A DNA stretch of 64,000 bases from contig NZ_QKNY01000006.1 in the NCBI RefSeq assembly GCF_003605575.1, forward strand, positions 54,509 through 118,508, read 5' to 3'. The translations under genes and the position numbers were made by a program. The stretch comes from Halonotius aquaticus (GTDB lineage: Archaea; Halobacteriota; Halobacteria; Halobacteriales; Haloferacaceae). Below the pieces are notes generated by a model, which had not been told where the DNA came from, ran no database searches, and saw only the letters and a program-made list of their open reading frames with translations. Below are positions 16,407 to 23,916 of the stretch, one piece after another (within the stretch, counting starts at the first letter, position 1; every line of letters starts with the position of its first letter).

Positions 16407-17132
16407 ATGCAACCGCGGTTCGTCGGGCGACTCGGCGCTGCCGATGCGGTCACCGTCGCCAACGCTGCGCTTGGCTTTCTGGCGACCGCGGCCGCGCTCA
16501 TCGACGTGACCCTGGCCGCCCGGCTCATTCTCGTCGGCGCGATCACCGATGCCCTCGATGGGATCGTCGCCCGCCGCCGGGGGAGTACCCCGGCTGGCGT
16601 TTATCTCGACTCGCTGGCCGATGTCGCCTCCTTTGGTGTCGCCCCTGCCGTGCTCGTCGTTGCCGTCGTCTTTGAACAGTGGATGCCGAACGGCGAGCCG
16701 GCGATCGTCGGCGTTGGCGTCTGTCTGCCCGCCCTATTCGTGGCGATGGCAGTCACCCGGTTGGGGATGTACACCGCCTACGATTACGACAGTGCCGAAA
16801 CCCAAGGCGTCCAGACGACGCTGGCGGCAACGATCCTTGCGGCGGCCGTCTTGGCTGGCTTCACCGCGGTCTGGCAGCTCATCGGCCTTGTTGGGGTTCT
16901 CGCGGTGCTGATGGTTACTCAGATCACCTATCCGGATCTCCATCCCCAGGACGCGCTGATTATGGGTGTTGTCCAGGGGTTGGCGATCCTCACGTCGGGC
17001 TACTACGGCCGTGTCTTTGCGTTCGCCTTGTTGTTTCTGGCGGTGGCGTATCTCGTCTTCGCGCCGCGATTTTACTGGCGGGATCACCTCGACAGCGACT
17101 TCCTGCAGTCGTCGTTCGGCGAGAACCGATAA
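16407..17132 (+). CDS. Archaetidylserine synthase (CDP-alcohol phosphatidyltransferase)
   Basis: A 241-residue membrane enzyme with seven or eight hydrophobic segments. The CDP-alcohol phosphotransferase motif is complete: D48, D51-G52, A55-R56, G64, D68, D72 in the stretch from ITDALDG to LDSLADV. The sequence MQPRFVGRLGAADAVTVANA resembles the PssA branch, so the product is most likely archaetidylserine made from CDP-archaeol and serine. No decarboxylase gene is adjacent. The 5-nt gap to the convergent gene's stop leaves no terminator space. Confidence 0.85.
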   Translation: MQPRFVGRLGAADAVTVANAALGFLATAAALIDVTLAARLILVGAITDALDGIVARRRGSTPAGVYLDSLADVASFGVAPAVLVVAVVFEQWMPNGEPAIVGVGVCLPALFVAMAVTRLGMYTAYDYDSAETQGVQTTLAATILAAAVLAGFTAVWQLIGLVGVLAVLMVTQITYPDLHPQDALIMGVVQGLAILTSGYYGRVFAFALLFLAVAYLVFAPRFYWRDHLDSDFLQSSFGENR

Positions 17133-17137
17133 CGCGC

Positions 17138-17461
17138 TTACATCCCCATGTCGGCGGCCGCCTCTGGCACCGGGAGCCCGTTGGGGTCAACACCGAGTAG
17201 TTCTGCGGCGTGATCGAGTGCCATGTCGAAGCCGTAGTAGCGTTCAAGCTCGTCGCCGTCGGCTGTCTGTCGCACTCGCAACATCGCATATCCCTCGCTG
17301 TTTTGTGCGACGACCGCGGTTTGACCCTCGCGCTCGAAGCTGAGTCGTCGCTCACCCGCTGTTTCGGTGTAGGTGGCCTGGATGTTGCCGGCGACTGCGT
17401 TCGTCTCGCCGTCGGCATCGGGTGCTGTGTCGTCGCTGTCAGTCGTCGTGTCGTCGGCCAT
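17138..17461 (-). CDS. Small conserved hypothetical protein
   Basis: A 107-residue protein: an acidic disordered head (MADDTTTDSDDTAPDADGET), a beta-rich middle (YTETAGERRLSFEREGQTAVVAQNSEGYAMLRVR) and a helical end (ALDHAAELLGVDP). I do not recognise a function. The ATG at 17461 is preferred because the in-frame extension upstream runs into the SRP RNA gene. Confidence 0.7.
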   Translation of the reverse strand: MADDTTTDSDDTAPDADGETNAVAGNIQATYTETAGERRLSFEREGQTAVVAQNSEGYAMLRVRQTADGDELERYYGFDMALDHAAELLGVDPNGLPVPEAAADMGM

Positions 17462-17537
17462 GCAAACGCAAGGCACTGCTGATAGTCGAACCTGTCGATG
17501 GCTTGGACGTGGTGATCGGAGAAATCGCGTATGAATG

Positions 17538-17845
17538 GTGGACAGGCCGACTTGCCGGCCGTTCCGGACACAGGGATTCTCGGTTGCCTCCTCCACCCCG
17601 CGATCCGGCGAGCGACGGGCGTCCGGCGATGGGCTGCTCGCTTCCGCGCCTGACCCACTGTCGCCGACAAACCGGTGTGGAACACCCCTGCGGGTGTACA
17701 CACCGAACCGCTGTCCCCGACGGACGAGGTTTCCACGTTGGCTCCCGAGGCCTGTGTCGGTTCGACCGACGCCCCGGCTGTTCGGCCCCCGCTAAAGACT
17801 GTCTCACGGGTGAAGAGCAGGGCCTACCTGCCCGGCCTAGTCCAC
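17538..17845 (-). ncRNA. ffs: Signal recognition particle 7S RNA
   Basis: A 308-nt RNA on the minus strand. Its ends pair as helix 1 (GTGGACTAGGCCG at the 5' end with CGGCCTGTCCAC at the 3' end). The hallmark of helix 8, GGGTCAGG, a GC-closed GGAA tetraloop and GCAGCCC, is at 17631-17656. The long paired arm of helix 5 fills the rest. The length fits archaeal SRP RNAs, which carry both the Alu and S domains. It binds SRP54 and SRP19 and targets membrane proteins. No coding frame here looks real. The ends are set from base pairing and may be off by a few nucleotides. Confidence 0.93.
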
Positions 17846-17860
17846 TCCGGGATACAGCCG

Positions 17861-17880
17861 AGGGCGTTAAGTCCCTTTCG
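17861..17880 (-). promoter_or_regulatory. Promoter of the SRP RNA
   Basis: On the minus strand CGAAAGGGACTTAACGCCC has its TTAA core about 24 nt before the predicted 5' end at 17845. The GAAAG part is a likely BRE. The same arrangement occurs upstream of rps15. Confidence 0.6.
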
Positions 17881-17931
17881 GCTCGCCGTCCAGCATGCCG
17901 ACGCCATCGGGGGGTTGCTGCGTTGTCGCCG

Positions 17932-18495
17932 TCAGTCGCGTGTTGCCGTGACCAGCAGCGTCTCGCTGCGTTCTTCCGCGCGATCGACGCTGAAACCAGC
18001 CTCGGTCAGCGATTCCCGAAGGTCAGTTGCACTGAGGCGTTCGCTTCGTGGCGGGCCAGCCTCACCTCGTCCTTCGGCCGACCAGTCGACGATCACGAAT
18101 CGCCCGCCGGTGCCGAGCACCCGCCGAAGCTCCGCCAGCGTCGCCGCAAGCGGGAGCTCGTGGGCCGTCATCGTCGACAGCACCGCGTCAACCGAGCCAT
18201 CATCGAGCGGGAGGCTATCGGTCGAACTCTCGACCAATGAGACGTTTGTCGGCACCCCATTTTGCCGAAAGTGGTCGTGCATTTCCGACTGGATATCGAC
18301 CGCCGAAACCTGCCCAAAGAAGGGGGCAAGCGCGGTCGTGTAGAAGCCGGTTCCGCTGCCGAGATCAACAAGGTGGTCGTCGGTGCCGCCGCCGGCCGCA
18401 AACGCGCCGAGCAGCTCCTCCCGCGAGCAGAACTGATAGCGGCTTTCGTCGTCTAACTTGGCTGCCTTCGCCGGATCAAACGTGTGAAATCCCAT
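17932..18495 (-). CDS. Class I SAM-dependent methyltransferase
   Basis: A 187-residue Rossmann methyltransferase. Motif I is HLVDLGSGTGFYTTAL, the acidic end of strand 2 is VSAVDIQSEM, and motif IV is DAVLSTMTAHEL; then come LRRVLGTGGRFVIVDW and a C-terminal beta hairpin. It is closest to the ubiE/arsM-like small-molecule group, but the substrate cannot be told. The start MGFHTFDPAKA is preferred because the frame upstream is unconserved. Next to the SRP RNA. Confidence 0.85.
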   Translation of the reverse strand: MGFHTFDPAKAAKLDDESRYQFCSREELLGAFAAGGGTDDHLVDLGSGTGFYTTALAPFFGQVSAVDIQSEMHDHFRQNGVPTNVSLVESSTDSLPLDDGSVDAVLSTMTAHELPLAATLAELRRVLGTGGRFVIVDWSAEGRGEAGPPRSERLSATDLRESLTEAGFSVDRAEERSETLLVTATRD

Positions 18496-18636
18496 TGGTC
18501 GATTGTGGGAACCAAGCCCAATAGAGCCTCGGATTTGGCTCCCCATGGCGAGGATCTATGTGGACAGCGGCGAAAGCGAGGGCATGATCGGCTCCTCGCT
18601 GTCCCCAGTCGATTCCGCACTGTCAGGTGGTCATCG

Positions 18637-19071
18637 ATGACTGGCCGGTCGGGGCTGCTCACGCGGCCGATCGTCCCAGTGTCAGATGCTGACGACGCCG
18701 TCGAGACTTACGACGCGCTTCGTCCCGAGATCGATCCCGAGTGCTGTCAACCACTGGTGGTCAGCGTCGTCGCGACCACCGATGGCGACGACACCACCCA
18801 GCGTGCCGCGACTGACCGCGCTACCGACGCTGTCGATCGCTTTGCGTCGCTTGCGGCCGGCGACGGGATTGACGTCGACACTGACGTGCTGACCGGCGAC
18901 GACATTGCCGCGTCGATTATCGAGGCTGCCAGCGACAACGATGCTTCGGCGATCGCCTTTCACTCACGAGGCGGCAGCGACTGGTTGGATATCGTCGCCG
19001 GTGGCGTCCGAACTGCACTTATCGTCAAAAGCAACATCCCGATTGTAGTGTTGCCAGCTGACGACCAGTAG
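18637..19071 (+). CDS. UspA-like universal stress protein, divergent
   Basis: A 144-residue protein with the Usp order of secondary structure: TRPIVPVSDADDAVETYDAL, then VVSVVATTDGDD, a helix, IDVDTDVLTGDDIAASIIEAA, ASAIAFHSRGGSDWLDIVAGGVRTAL and SNIPIVVLPADDQ. The ATP-binding G-2X-G-9X-G(S/T) loop is largely lost, so nucleotide binding is doubtful. It is divergent from the methyltransferase and convergent with a second Usp gene, with a 21-nt gap. Confidence 0.75.
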   Translation: MTGRSGLLTRPIVPVSDADDAVETYDALRPEIDPECCQPLVVSVVATTDGDDTTQRAATDRATDAVDRFASLAAGDGIDVDTDVLTGDDIAASIIEAASDNDASAIAFHSRGGSDWLDIVAGGVRTALIVKSNIPIVVLPADDQ

Positions 19072-19092
19072 AGGCTGTCAATCTATTCCAGT

Positions 19093-19977
19093 TTACGCCT
19101 CGGTGTCGCGATCTGCCGGCGGGACGACCAATACGGGTACCGATGCGGTTCGGATCAGCTTCTCGGTGACGCTTCCCAGTAGGTATCGATCAAGTCCGGT
19201 TCGACCGTGGGTGCCGACAACGATGCAATCGCTGTCGGCGTCGGCGGCATACGACTGAATCCCTGCGACCACCGACTCATCTTCTTCTACCGTGGTGACA
19301 ACATCGTTGACACCGGCGGCTGTGGCCCGGTCGCGGGCCGCAGTAACGATCTCGGTGGCGGTCTCGCTCAGACTGTCAGCGTACTGGTCAGCCTGTAGCT
19401 CGCTGCCGAACAGCGAGGTGTCGATAACCGACAACAGCTGGAGAGTACTGCTGTCGGCGACCGCAAGATCGATGCCAACATCGAGGGCCGCGGCGGCGGT
19501 GTCGCTGCCGTCAGTCGGCACGAGCAGCCGCTCGAAGGGGGGCGACACCCCTGCGGCGTCGGGGCCAAGTGTAAGCAACGGCACGGGTGTCTCGCGGCTG
19601 ACGCGTTCGGTCGTGCTGCCCAGCAGGTGCTCCTCGATGCCGGTTCGCCCCTGTGTCGGCATCACAATGAGATCGATGTCGGCGGTCTCCGTGTACCTGG
19701 TGATCGTCGCGGCGACACCACCCTGTATCACCGCCGTCTTCGTCGGAATCCCGCGTTCAGCCGCTTGGGTTGCGGTCTCGCTGACGAGTTCTTCGCCCTC
19801 GATTTCGAGGGCATCAACGACCTCGTCGCCGATCCGGGTGACGCTGTCGTGGGCGGTGTCGGCGACATTGAGCACGTGGAGGGTCGCGTCGTGGGCGGCC
19901 GCAAGGGCATAGACGCTCTCGCGGATGGCGACTGCACCGTCGCTATCGTCGATCGGGAACAAGATACGGTCGAACAT
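19093..19977 (-). CDS. Tandem-domain universal stress protein
   Basis: A 294-residue protein with two Usp domains (about 1-140 and 146-288). Both have the nucleotide-binding loop: MPTQGRTGIEEHLLGSTTERV in the first and GTHGRTGLDRYLLGSVTEKL in the second, each close to G-2X-G-9X-G(S/T). Domain starts are FDRILFPIDDSDGA and FERLLVPTDGSDTA. It probably binds ATP and acts in stress signalling. The start at MFDRIL is supported by a TATA-like box 27 nt upstream. Confidence 0.9.
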   Translation of the reverse strand: MFDRILFPIDDSDGAVAIRESVYALAAAHDATLHVLNVADTAHDSVTRIGDEVVDALEIEGEELVSETATQAAERGIPTKTAVIQGGVAATITRYTETADIDLIVMPTQGRTGIEEHLLGSTTERVSRETPVPLLTLGPDAAGVSPPFERLLVPTDGSDTAAAALDVGIDLAVADSSTLQLLSVIDTSLFGSELQADQYADSLSETATEIVTAARDRATAAGVNDVVTTVEEDESVVAGIQSYAADADSDCIVVGTHGRTGLDRYLLGSVTEKLIRTASVPVLVVPPADRDTEA

Positions 19978-19997
19978 GGTTGCCTCTTCGGGCGGCG

Positions 19998-20010
19998 ACC
20001 TAATAACAAC
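19998..20010 (-). promoter_or_regulatory. TATA-like promoter of the tandem Usp gene
   Basis: GTTGTTATTAGG on the minus strand is centred about 27 nt before the ATG at 19977, which fits a leaderless transcript. Confidence 0.5.
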
Positions 20011-20088
20011 CCTTGCCGACTCCGCTGTCAACCGACCTCCTCTCTCCTTTGATTGCTCCGTTATACGATGGGTGCTGCTGTCGGTTGT

Positions 20089-20364
20089 TTAGGCGTCGTC
20101 TTCAGGTGACTCTTCGGGTCTCGATGACGTGTCTTTCAGTCGCCCGTACAGATAGCCAAAGTGGACGATCCCCGGGAGGACGAACCCGCCGACCGCCCAG
20201 CCGGCCGCCACCGGGATCGATCGCTGTCGACGACGTGCATCCCGAAACAGCCACACGGAGATGGCGAGTGTGATCCCGTAGATGACGACCAAAATTGGCT
20301 GGTCGATGATGGCGGCGACGAGCAAAGGCGAGCCGGCGGCTGCCAGCGACGCCGCTACTGCCAC
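20089..20364 (-). CDS. Small membrane protein downstream of gatD
   Basis: A 91-residue protein with two or three membrane segments (AVAASLAAAGSPLLVAAII, ILVVIYGITLAISVWLF and VAAGWAVGGFVLPGIVHFGYL) and an acidic tail. The family is not recognised. The start overlaps the end of gatD by 10 nt in another frame, so it is probably cotranscribed. Confidence 0.65.
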   Translation of the reverse strand: MAVAASLAAAGSPLLVAAIIDQPILVVIYGITLAISVWLFRDARRRQRSIPVAAGWAVGGFVLPGIVHFGYLYGRLKDTSSRPEESPEDDA

Positions 20365-21641
20365 GGCTGGGATTCCTCGGTAAGCTCGCCGGCCAGCGAC
20401 CGCCCCATCGCCTCAGTGGGGTTGCCAACGTTCGCCAACGCCCACATCAGCTTCACCTTCGCGGTGCCGGGGAGCGTATCGCCGGCTTCGACGATGCCGG
20501 CATCCAGCAGATCGCGGCCGGTGTCGTACACCCGATCGCAGACCCGCCCCTCCAAACATTGGCTCGTCATCGCGACCACGGTTCCGTTGTCGACGAGTTC
20601 CTTGACCCGCGGGATCAGCTCAGTGTGGATGTGGCCGAGGCCGGTGCCCTCGATGATCACGCCGTCGGCGTCATCGAGGTAGTCCCACGCCGCGGGATCC
20701 ATGCCGGGGGTGAATTTGACGAGTTCGACCGCGGGATTGAGGTCGTCGCTGAGCGCGAGGTCGGTCTCGCCGCGGGCGGCGTACTCGCGGTTGAACGTGA
20801 TGGCGTCGTCGGCAGCATCGCCATCCGCGCCGTCGTCTCTGGCGGTTTCGTACTCGATCGTCGCCAGCGGCTTGTTGCCGATCGTCTCGAAGGCGTCCCG
20901 CCGGGAGGTGTGATTCTTCCGAACGCGGGTGCCGCGATGGAGCGCACAGCGGTCGTCGCTGGCCGACGCGTGCATACAGAGCAGCACCTCCGCGCAGTCG
21001 GCTTTCGCGGCTTCGACCGCTGACACCGCGTTCATCACGTTGTCCGAGGAGGGCCGGTCGGCCGATCGCTGGCTGCCGGTGAAGACGATCGGAACCGGCG
21101 TGTTGAGCATGAACGACAGCGCGGCCGCGGAGTACTGCATCGTGTCGGTACCGTGCATGACGACGACGCCGTCCGCACCGGCCTCGATTTCCTCGTAGAC
21201 GGCGGTGGCCAACTCCTGCCAGATTGTGGGCTCCATATTCTCTGAGAGGATGTTGGCGACGACACGGCCCCGGTAGTTGGCGCGACCGGCGAGTTCGGGG
21301 ACGGCTCGCAGCACGTCCTCGGCGGTGAACTGCGCGGTCACCGCGCCGGTGCGGTAGTCGACCGTCGAAGCGATGGTGCCGCCCGTTGAGATGAGCGAGA
21401 TCGTCGGCAGCTCGTCGCCGAACTCGATCTCCGAAACAGCTCCGTCGTCGGGCTCGCCATCGTCGTCGATGTCGTGGACATCGGTTTCGAGCACGTCGAC
21501 GCTGGCTGCCTCGCGGTCGATCCCGATGTTGTAGCCGCCGTCGAGTTTGAGGACGATGTGATCGCTCGTCGAGGAGGGCAGCACCACCCCTTCGTTGGTG
21601 GTACCGCCGCGCTCGACGCGGACGCGGTCGCCTGGATTCAT
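20355..21641 (-). CDS. gatD: Glu-tRNA(Gln) amidotransferase subunit D
   Basis: A 428-residue GatD. The SH3-like N-terminal domain (MNPGDRVRVERGG, residues 1-60) and an acidic linker precede an L-asparaginase-type domain. That domain has STGGTIAST (catalytic Thr) and VVMHGTDTMQYSAAAL (Thr-Asp pair). GatD releases ammonia from glutamine for GatE, which converts Glu-tRNA(Gln) to Gln-tRNA(Gln) in archaea. gatE is not in this window. The ATG at 21641 is chosen by the family's N-terminus, although the frame stays open far upstream. Confidence 0.95.
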   Translation of the reverse strand: MNPGDRVRVERGGTTNEGVVLPSSTSDHIVLKLDGGYNIGIDREAASVDVLETDVHDIDDDGEPDDGAVSEIEFGDELPTISLISTGGTIASTVDYRTGAVTAQFTAEDVLRAVPELAGRANYRGRVVANILSENMEPTIWQELATAVYEEIEAGADGVVVMHGTDTMQYSAAALSFMLNTPVPIVFTGSQRSADRPSSDNVMNAVSAVEAAKADCAEVLLCMHASASDDRCALHRGTRVRKNHTSRRDAFETIGNKPLATIEYETARDDGADGDAADDAITFNREYAARGETDLALSDDLNPAVELVKFTPGMDPAAWDYLDDADGVIIEGTGLGHIHTELIPRVKELVDNGTVVAMTSQCLEGRVCDRVYDTGRDLLDAGIVEAGDTLPGTAKVKLMWALANVGNPTEAMGRSLAGELTEESQPWQ

Positions 21642-21670
21642 ACGCCCGCCTTGCCCGGGGGTCGACTTGA

Positions 21671-21688
21671 AACCACGCTTTCGTGGTT
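21671..21688. repeat. Inverted repeat in the gatD leader region
   Basis: AACCACG-CTTT-CGTGGTT is a perfect 7-bp stem with a 4-nt loop, 30 nt upstream of the gatD start. It could be a leader hairpin or an operator. Nothing else in the 150-bp gap between gatD and vapB looks coding. Confidence 0.55.
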
Positions 21689-21761
21689 GTGATAGTGGGA
21701 ATTCCACCGAAACCTTTCGACGCCGCTTATTTTGAATCGGGGGAGCCGGGAACAATCTTGA

Positions 21762-21783
21762 TGTGTACCCAAACCCATACACA
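21762..21783. promoter_or_regulatory. Possible VapB operator upstream of vapBC
   Basis: TGTGTA-N10-TACACA is a perfect 6-bp inverted repeat ending 8 nt before the vapB ATG. Antitoxins usually repress their own operon by binding such repeats, so this is a candidate VapB site. Confidence 0.5.
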
Positions 21784-21791
21784 AAGCACGG

Positions 21792-22052
21792 ATGGCCTCG
21801 AAAAATATCGGCATCAAAGAAGATGTCTACGAGCGGCTGAAAGCGCACAAACGCGGTGACGAGAGCTTCAGCGAGACGCTCGACCGCCTCTTGGAGGAAC
21901 TCGATTCCGATTGGCGGACGAACGCCGGATTTCTTTCTCAGCAGGGGGCTGACGACCTCGAAGCGGCGGTTGAGCAAGGCTTTGCGGATGTCGATGCTGC
22001 GTTCGATGAAGATGGCGATGAAATCGACGAGTGGCTTTCAGGGGAATCGTGA
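21792..22052 (+). CDS. vapB: Antitoxin VapB
   Basis: An 86-residue antitoxin. The N-terminus ASKNIGIKEDVYERLKAHKRG and FSETLDRLLEEL form a ribbon-helix-helix/AbrB-like DNA-binding part of the type found with haloarchaeal PIN toxins. The C-terminal half is acidic (FDEDGDEIDEWLS) and probably wraps the toxin. The stop overlaps the vapC GTG as GTGA. Confidence 0.88.
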   Translation: MASKNIGIKEDVYERLKAHKRGDESFSETLDRLLEELDSDWRTNAGFLSQQGADDLEAAVEQGFADVDAAFDEDGDEIDEWLSGES

Positions 22053-22435
22053 AGCTCGTCGACGCGTCGTTTCTCATCGACTACGCCCGAGGTGATGACG
22101 CCGCAATCGCGTATTTAGCCGCCCACGACAGCGAAGAGATCGGTGCACCGACTATCGTCCTCTCGGAGCTGTATCGCGGGTTGATGATCACCCAAGAGAT
22201 GACACAAGCGGAGGCGATGTCGAAGTACGAGTGGGTGCAGCCGGTGCCGTTCACGAACGAAACGGCTGCGGAAGCCGCCGAAATCTATGCCAGCCTCCGT
22301 GCCGACGGTGAAATGATCAACAAAAGCGACATCTACATCGCTGGCACTGCTCGCTCGCTTGGTGTGCCACTCGTCGTGGACGACACTCATTTTGCTGCTA
22401 TCGAGGATCTACAAATCGAGACGTATCGAGACTAG
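22049..22435 (+). CDS. vapC: PIN-domain toxin VapC
   Basis: A 128-residue PIN ribonuclease. The four acidic active-site residues are visible in LVDASFLIDYARG (Asp), IVLSELYRG (Glu), NKSDIYIAGTA (Asp) and VVDDTHFAAI (Asp). VapC toxins cut tRNA or rRNA and are held inactive by VapB. The GTG at 22049 is preferred over an in-frame upstream Met because it gives the typical N-terminus and the 4-nt overlap with vapB. Confidence 0.9.
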   Translation: MKLVDASFLIDYARGDDAAIAYLAAHDSEEIGAPTIVLSELYRGLMITQEMTQAEAMSKYEWVQPVPFTNETAAEAAEIYASLRADGEMINKSDIYIAGTARSLGVPLVVDDTHFAAIEDLQIETYRD

Positions 22436-22523
22436 TTCGTAGCGGCTGTGATACAGACGGCACGCTGCACAGTATCGTCGCTGTCGGCACAACAGCCAAA
22501 CCGCTGGGGCGCCAGCTACCGGT

Positions 22524-22985
22524 ATGCAGCAGACGGATGAACTGACCGAGACGGTCGAGGGGGTTGACACCGGGACGCCGTCCAGTGCCGACGATGACGG
22601 CGACGTGGGTCGCCTCGGTGGCCGCTTCTCGGCGAAAGCCCTCCTCGTGTCGCTGGTCGCCGTCGCGGCCGGTGTCGGCGTCGGTGGGATGATCCCGCTG
22701 GTCGGTGGGATCACCTCGTTGGTCGGCGTCGCCGCGGCGACGTTCCTGCTCGGCGTGCTGGGTCGGTCGTGGTATCTCGAAACTGGCCTCGCCGGCGGCG
22801 CGGTCGTCGGTGTCAACTTCGCGCTGAGCCTCCTCACCTCCGTCGCCCTTCCTATCGGCGTCGACTTCTTCCAGCAGTACGGCCTCGCCTTCAGCGGCGT
22901 CGGGGTGGTCGTCGGTGTTGCGCTCGCCCTCGCCGGCCACTACTTTGGTCGCGACCTGCATGACGGGCTCACACGTGACATATAA
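22524..22985 (+). CDS. Hypothetical polytopic membrane protein
   Basis: A 153-residue protein: an acidic head (1-35), then four hydrophobic segments (about 38-60, 62-82, 88-112 and 118-140) rich in Gly and Val, and a charged tail HYFGRDLHDGLTRDI. It resembles DUF456-type small membrane proteins only in general pattern. Function unknown. Confidence 0.7.
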   Translation: MQQTDELTETVEGVDTGTPSSADDDGDVGRLGGRFSAKALLVSLVAVAAGVGVGGMIPLVGGITSLVGVAAATFLLGVLGRSWYLETGLAGGAVVGVNFALSLLTSVALPIGVDFFQQYGLAFSGVGVVVGVALALAGHYFGRDLHDGLTRDI

Positions 22986-23022
22986 TCACCACTTTCAGTA
23001 GCCAGCCGACATAAGCACCTGT

Positions 23023-23199
23023 ATGGATCGACGCGAGAAGGCGTGGTTCGTCGGTGTGATCGCGTTTCTCGGTGCTATCGCCCTACTTGCGCTGACGGTC
23101 TACCCGTTCAATTACGGCCCTGTCGGGAGCACACTGCTGGTTGTTGGGCTCATCGCCATCATGCTATTTGAGACCGTCCTCGATGATACGTCGTTTTGA
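23023..23199 (+). CDS. 58-residue two-pass membrane protein
   Basis: A short ORF with a convincing structure: the charged start MDRREKAW, a hydrophobic segment FVGVIAFLGAIALLALTV, the short loop YPFNYGPVG, a second segment STLLVVGLIAIMLFETVL and an acidic end. A good G+C codon pattern and the position 40 nt after the preceding membrane protein support it. Function unknown. Confidence 0.65.
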   Translation: MDRREKAWFVGVIAFLGAIALLALTVYPFNYGPVGSTLLVVGLIAIMLFETVLDDTSF

Positions 23200-23208
23200 T
23201 TGACGCCG

Positions 23209-23895
23209 TCAATCCGCTTTGTCTGCTGACGATTCCAGCCGATCGAACTGCCAGGCCGCCAGCGCGACGACACCGATCGACAGCGCGACCGTGAGCAGCG
23301 GTACCACGATCTCAGGCTCGTAGCGTAGCGGCGGGTGGTAGCCAAAGCCGTAGTCGACGATGTCGTTGAGAAGCAACAGTCCCAGCGAGAACCCGAGTGC
23401 GCCGCGTGTCGTCCGGCCGTAGTGGAGGATGGCGAAGGCAAGGGCGACAAACAACAGGTGGGTGCCGATGATCCCCCAGTAGGCATACAGCGCGTCGGTG
23501 TCGAACCCGATGTAGAGATCGACCCGGCGGTTGAGCGCGATGACGACCCACAGGCCGTACTTGATGAGCCAGACGTACGCAAGGGTATGGAGGTACGCCA
23601 GCGGCCGGTTTGTTGGGGTCGCCGACAGCGGTTGGTTCAGTGTCGGCAACAACGTCGCCAGCGACAGCGTCGCCAGCGCGATGGCGGTTGGCGAATCCGC
23701 ATACAGCGGCCACAGCAGCGTCGACACCGCAGGCATAGTATCGACGTAGAACCGCACCCCGACGAGAAAGGCGGCCGCGCTGGCGACCAACAACATGACC
23801 AAACTCGGGCCGTGGGAGAGATACGACTCGGCAGTCGCCCGCGACACCGGTCGCCGCATCGATGGGGTGGTCTCCCAGTCCGCTGACCGCGACAT
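23209..23895 (-). CDS. DUF1405 membrane protein (YpjA-like)
   Basis: A 228-residue protein with six hydrophobic segments. The family signature YLHTLAYVWLIKYGLWVV, followed by ALNRRVDLY and HLLFVALAFAILHYG, identifies DUF1405. The C-terminal part includes LLLLNDIVDYGFGYHPPLRY. The function is unknown; in Bacillus it lies near menaquinol:cytochrome c reductase genes, a context absent here. Confidence 0.85.
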   Translation of the reverse strand: MSRSADWETTPSMRRPVSRATAESYLSHGPSLVMLLVASAAAFLVGVRFYVDTMPAVSTLLWPLYADSPTAIALATLSLATLLPTLNQPLSATPTNRPLAYLHTLAYVWLIKYGLWVVIALNRRVDLYIGFDTDALYAYWGIIGTHLLFVALAFAILHYGRTTRGALGFSLGLLLLNDIVDYGFGYHPPLRYEPEIVVPLLTVALSIGVVALAAWQFDRLESSADKAD

Positions 23896-23916
23896 GGCTG
23901 GTCTCTGTGCGGCCAG

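Noticed and set aside
17538..17845. RNase P RNA considered for this structured region
   Set aside because: The terminal pairing and the GGTCAGG / GGAA / GCAGCC helix are SRP features; no P4-type GAGGAAAGUC block is present.
17422..18343. Plus-strand frames of 220-270 codons across the SRP RNA and the methyltransferase
   Set aside because: They are basic and Arg/Pro rich, and lie over a structured RNA and a motif-complete methyltransferase on the other strand.
18637..19977. A Usp-based toxin or defence module from the two neighbouring Usp genes
   Set aside because: The genes are convergent and of different subtypes. Nothing links them beyond proximity.
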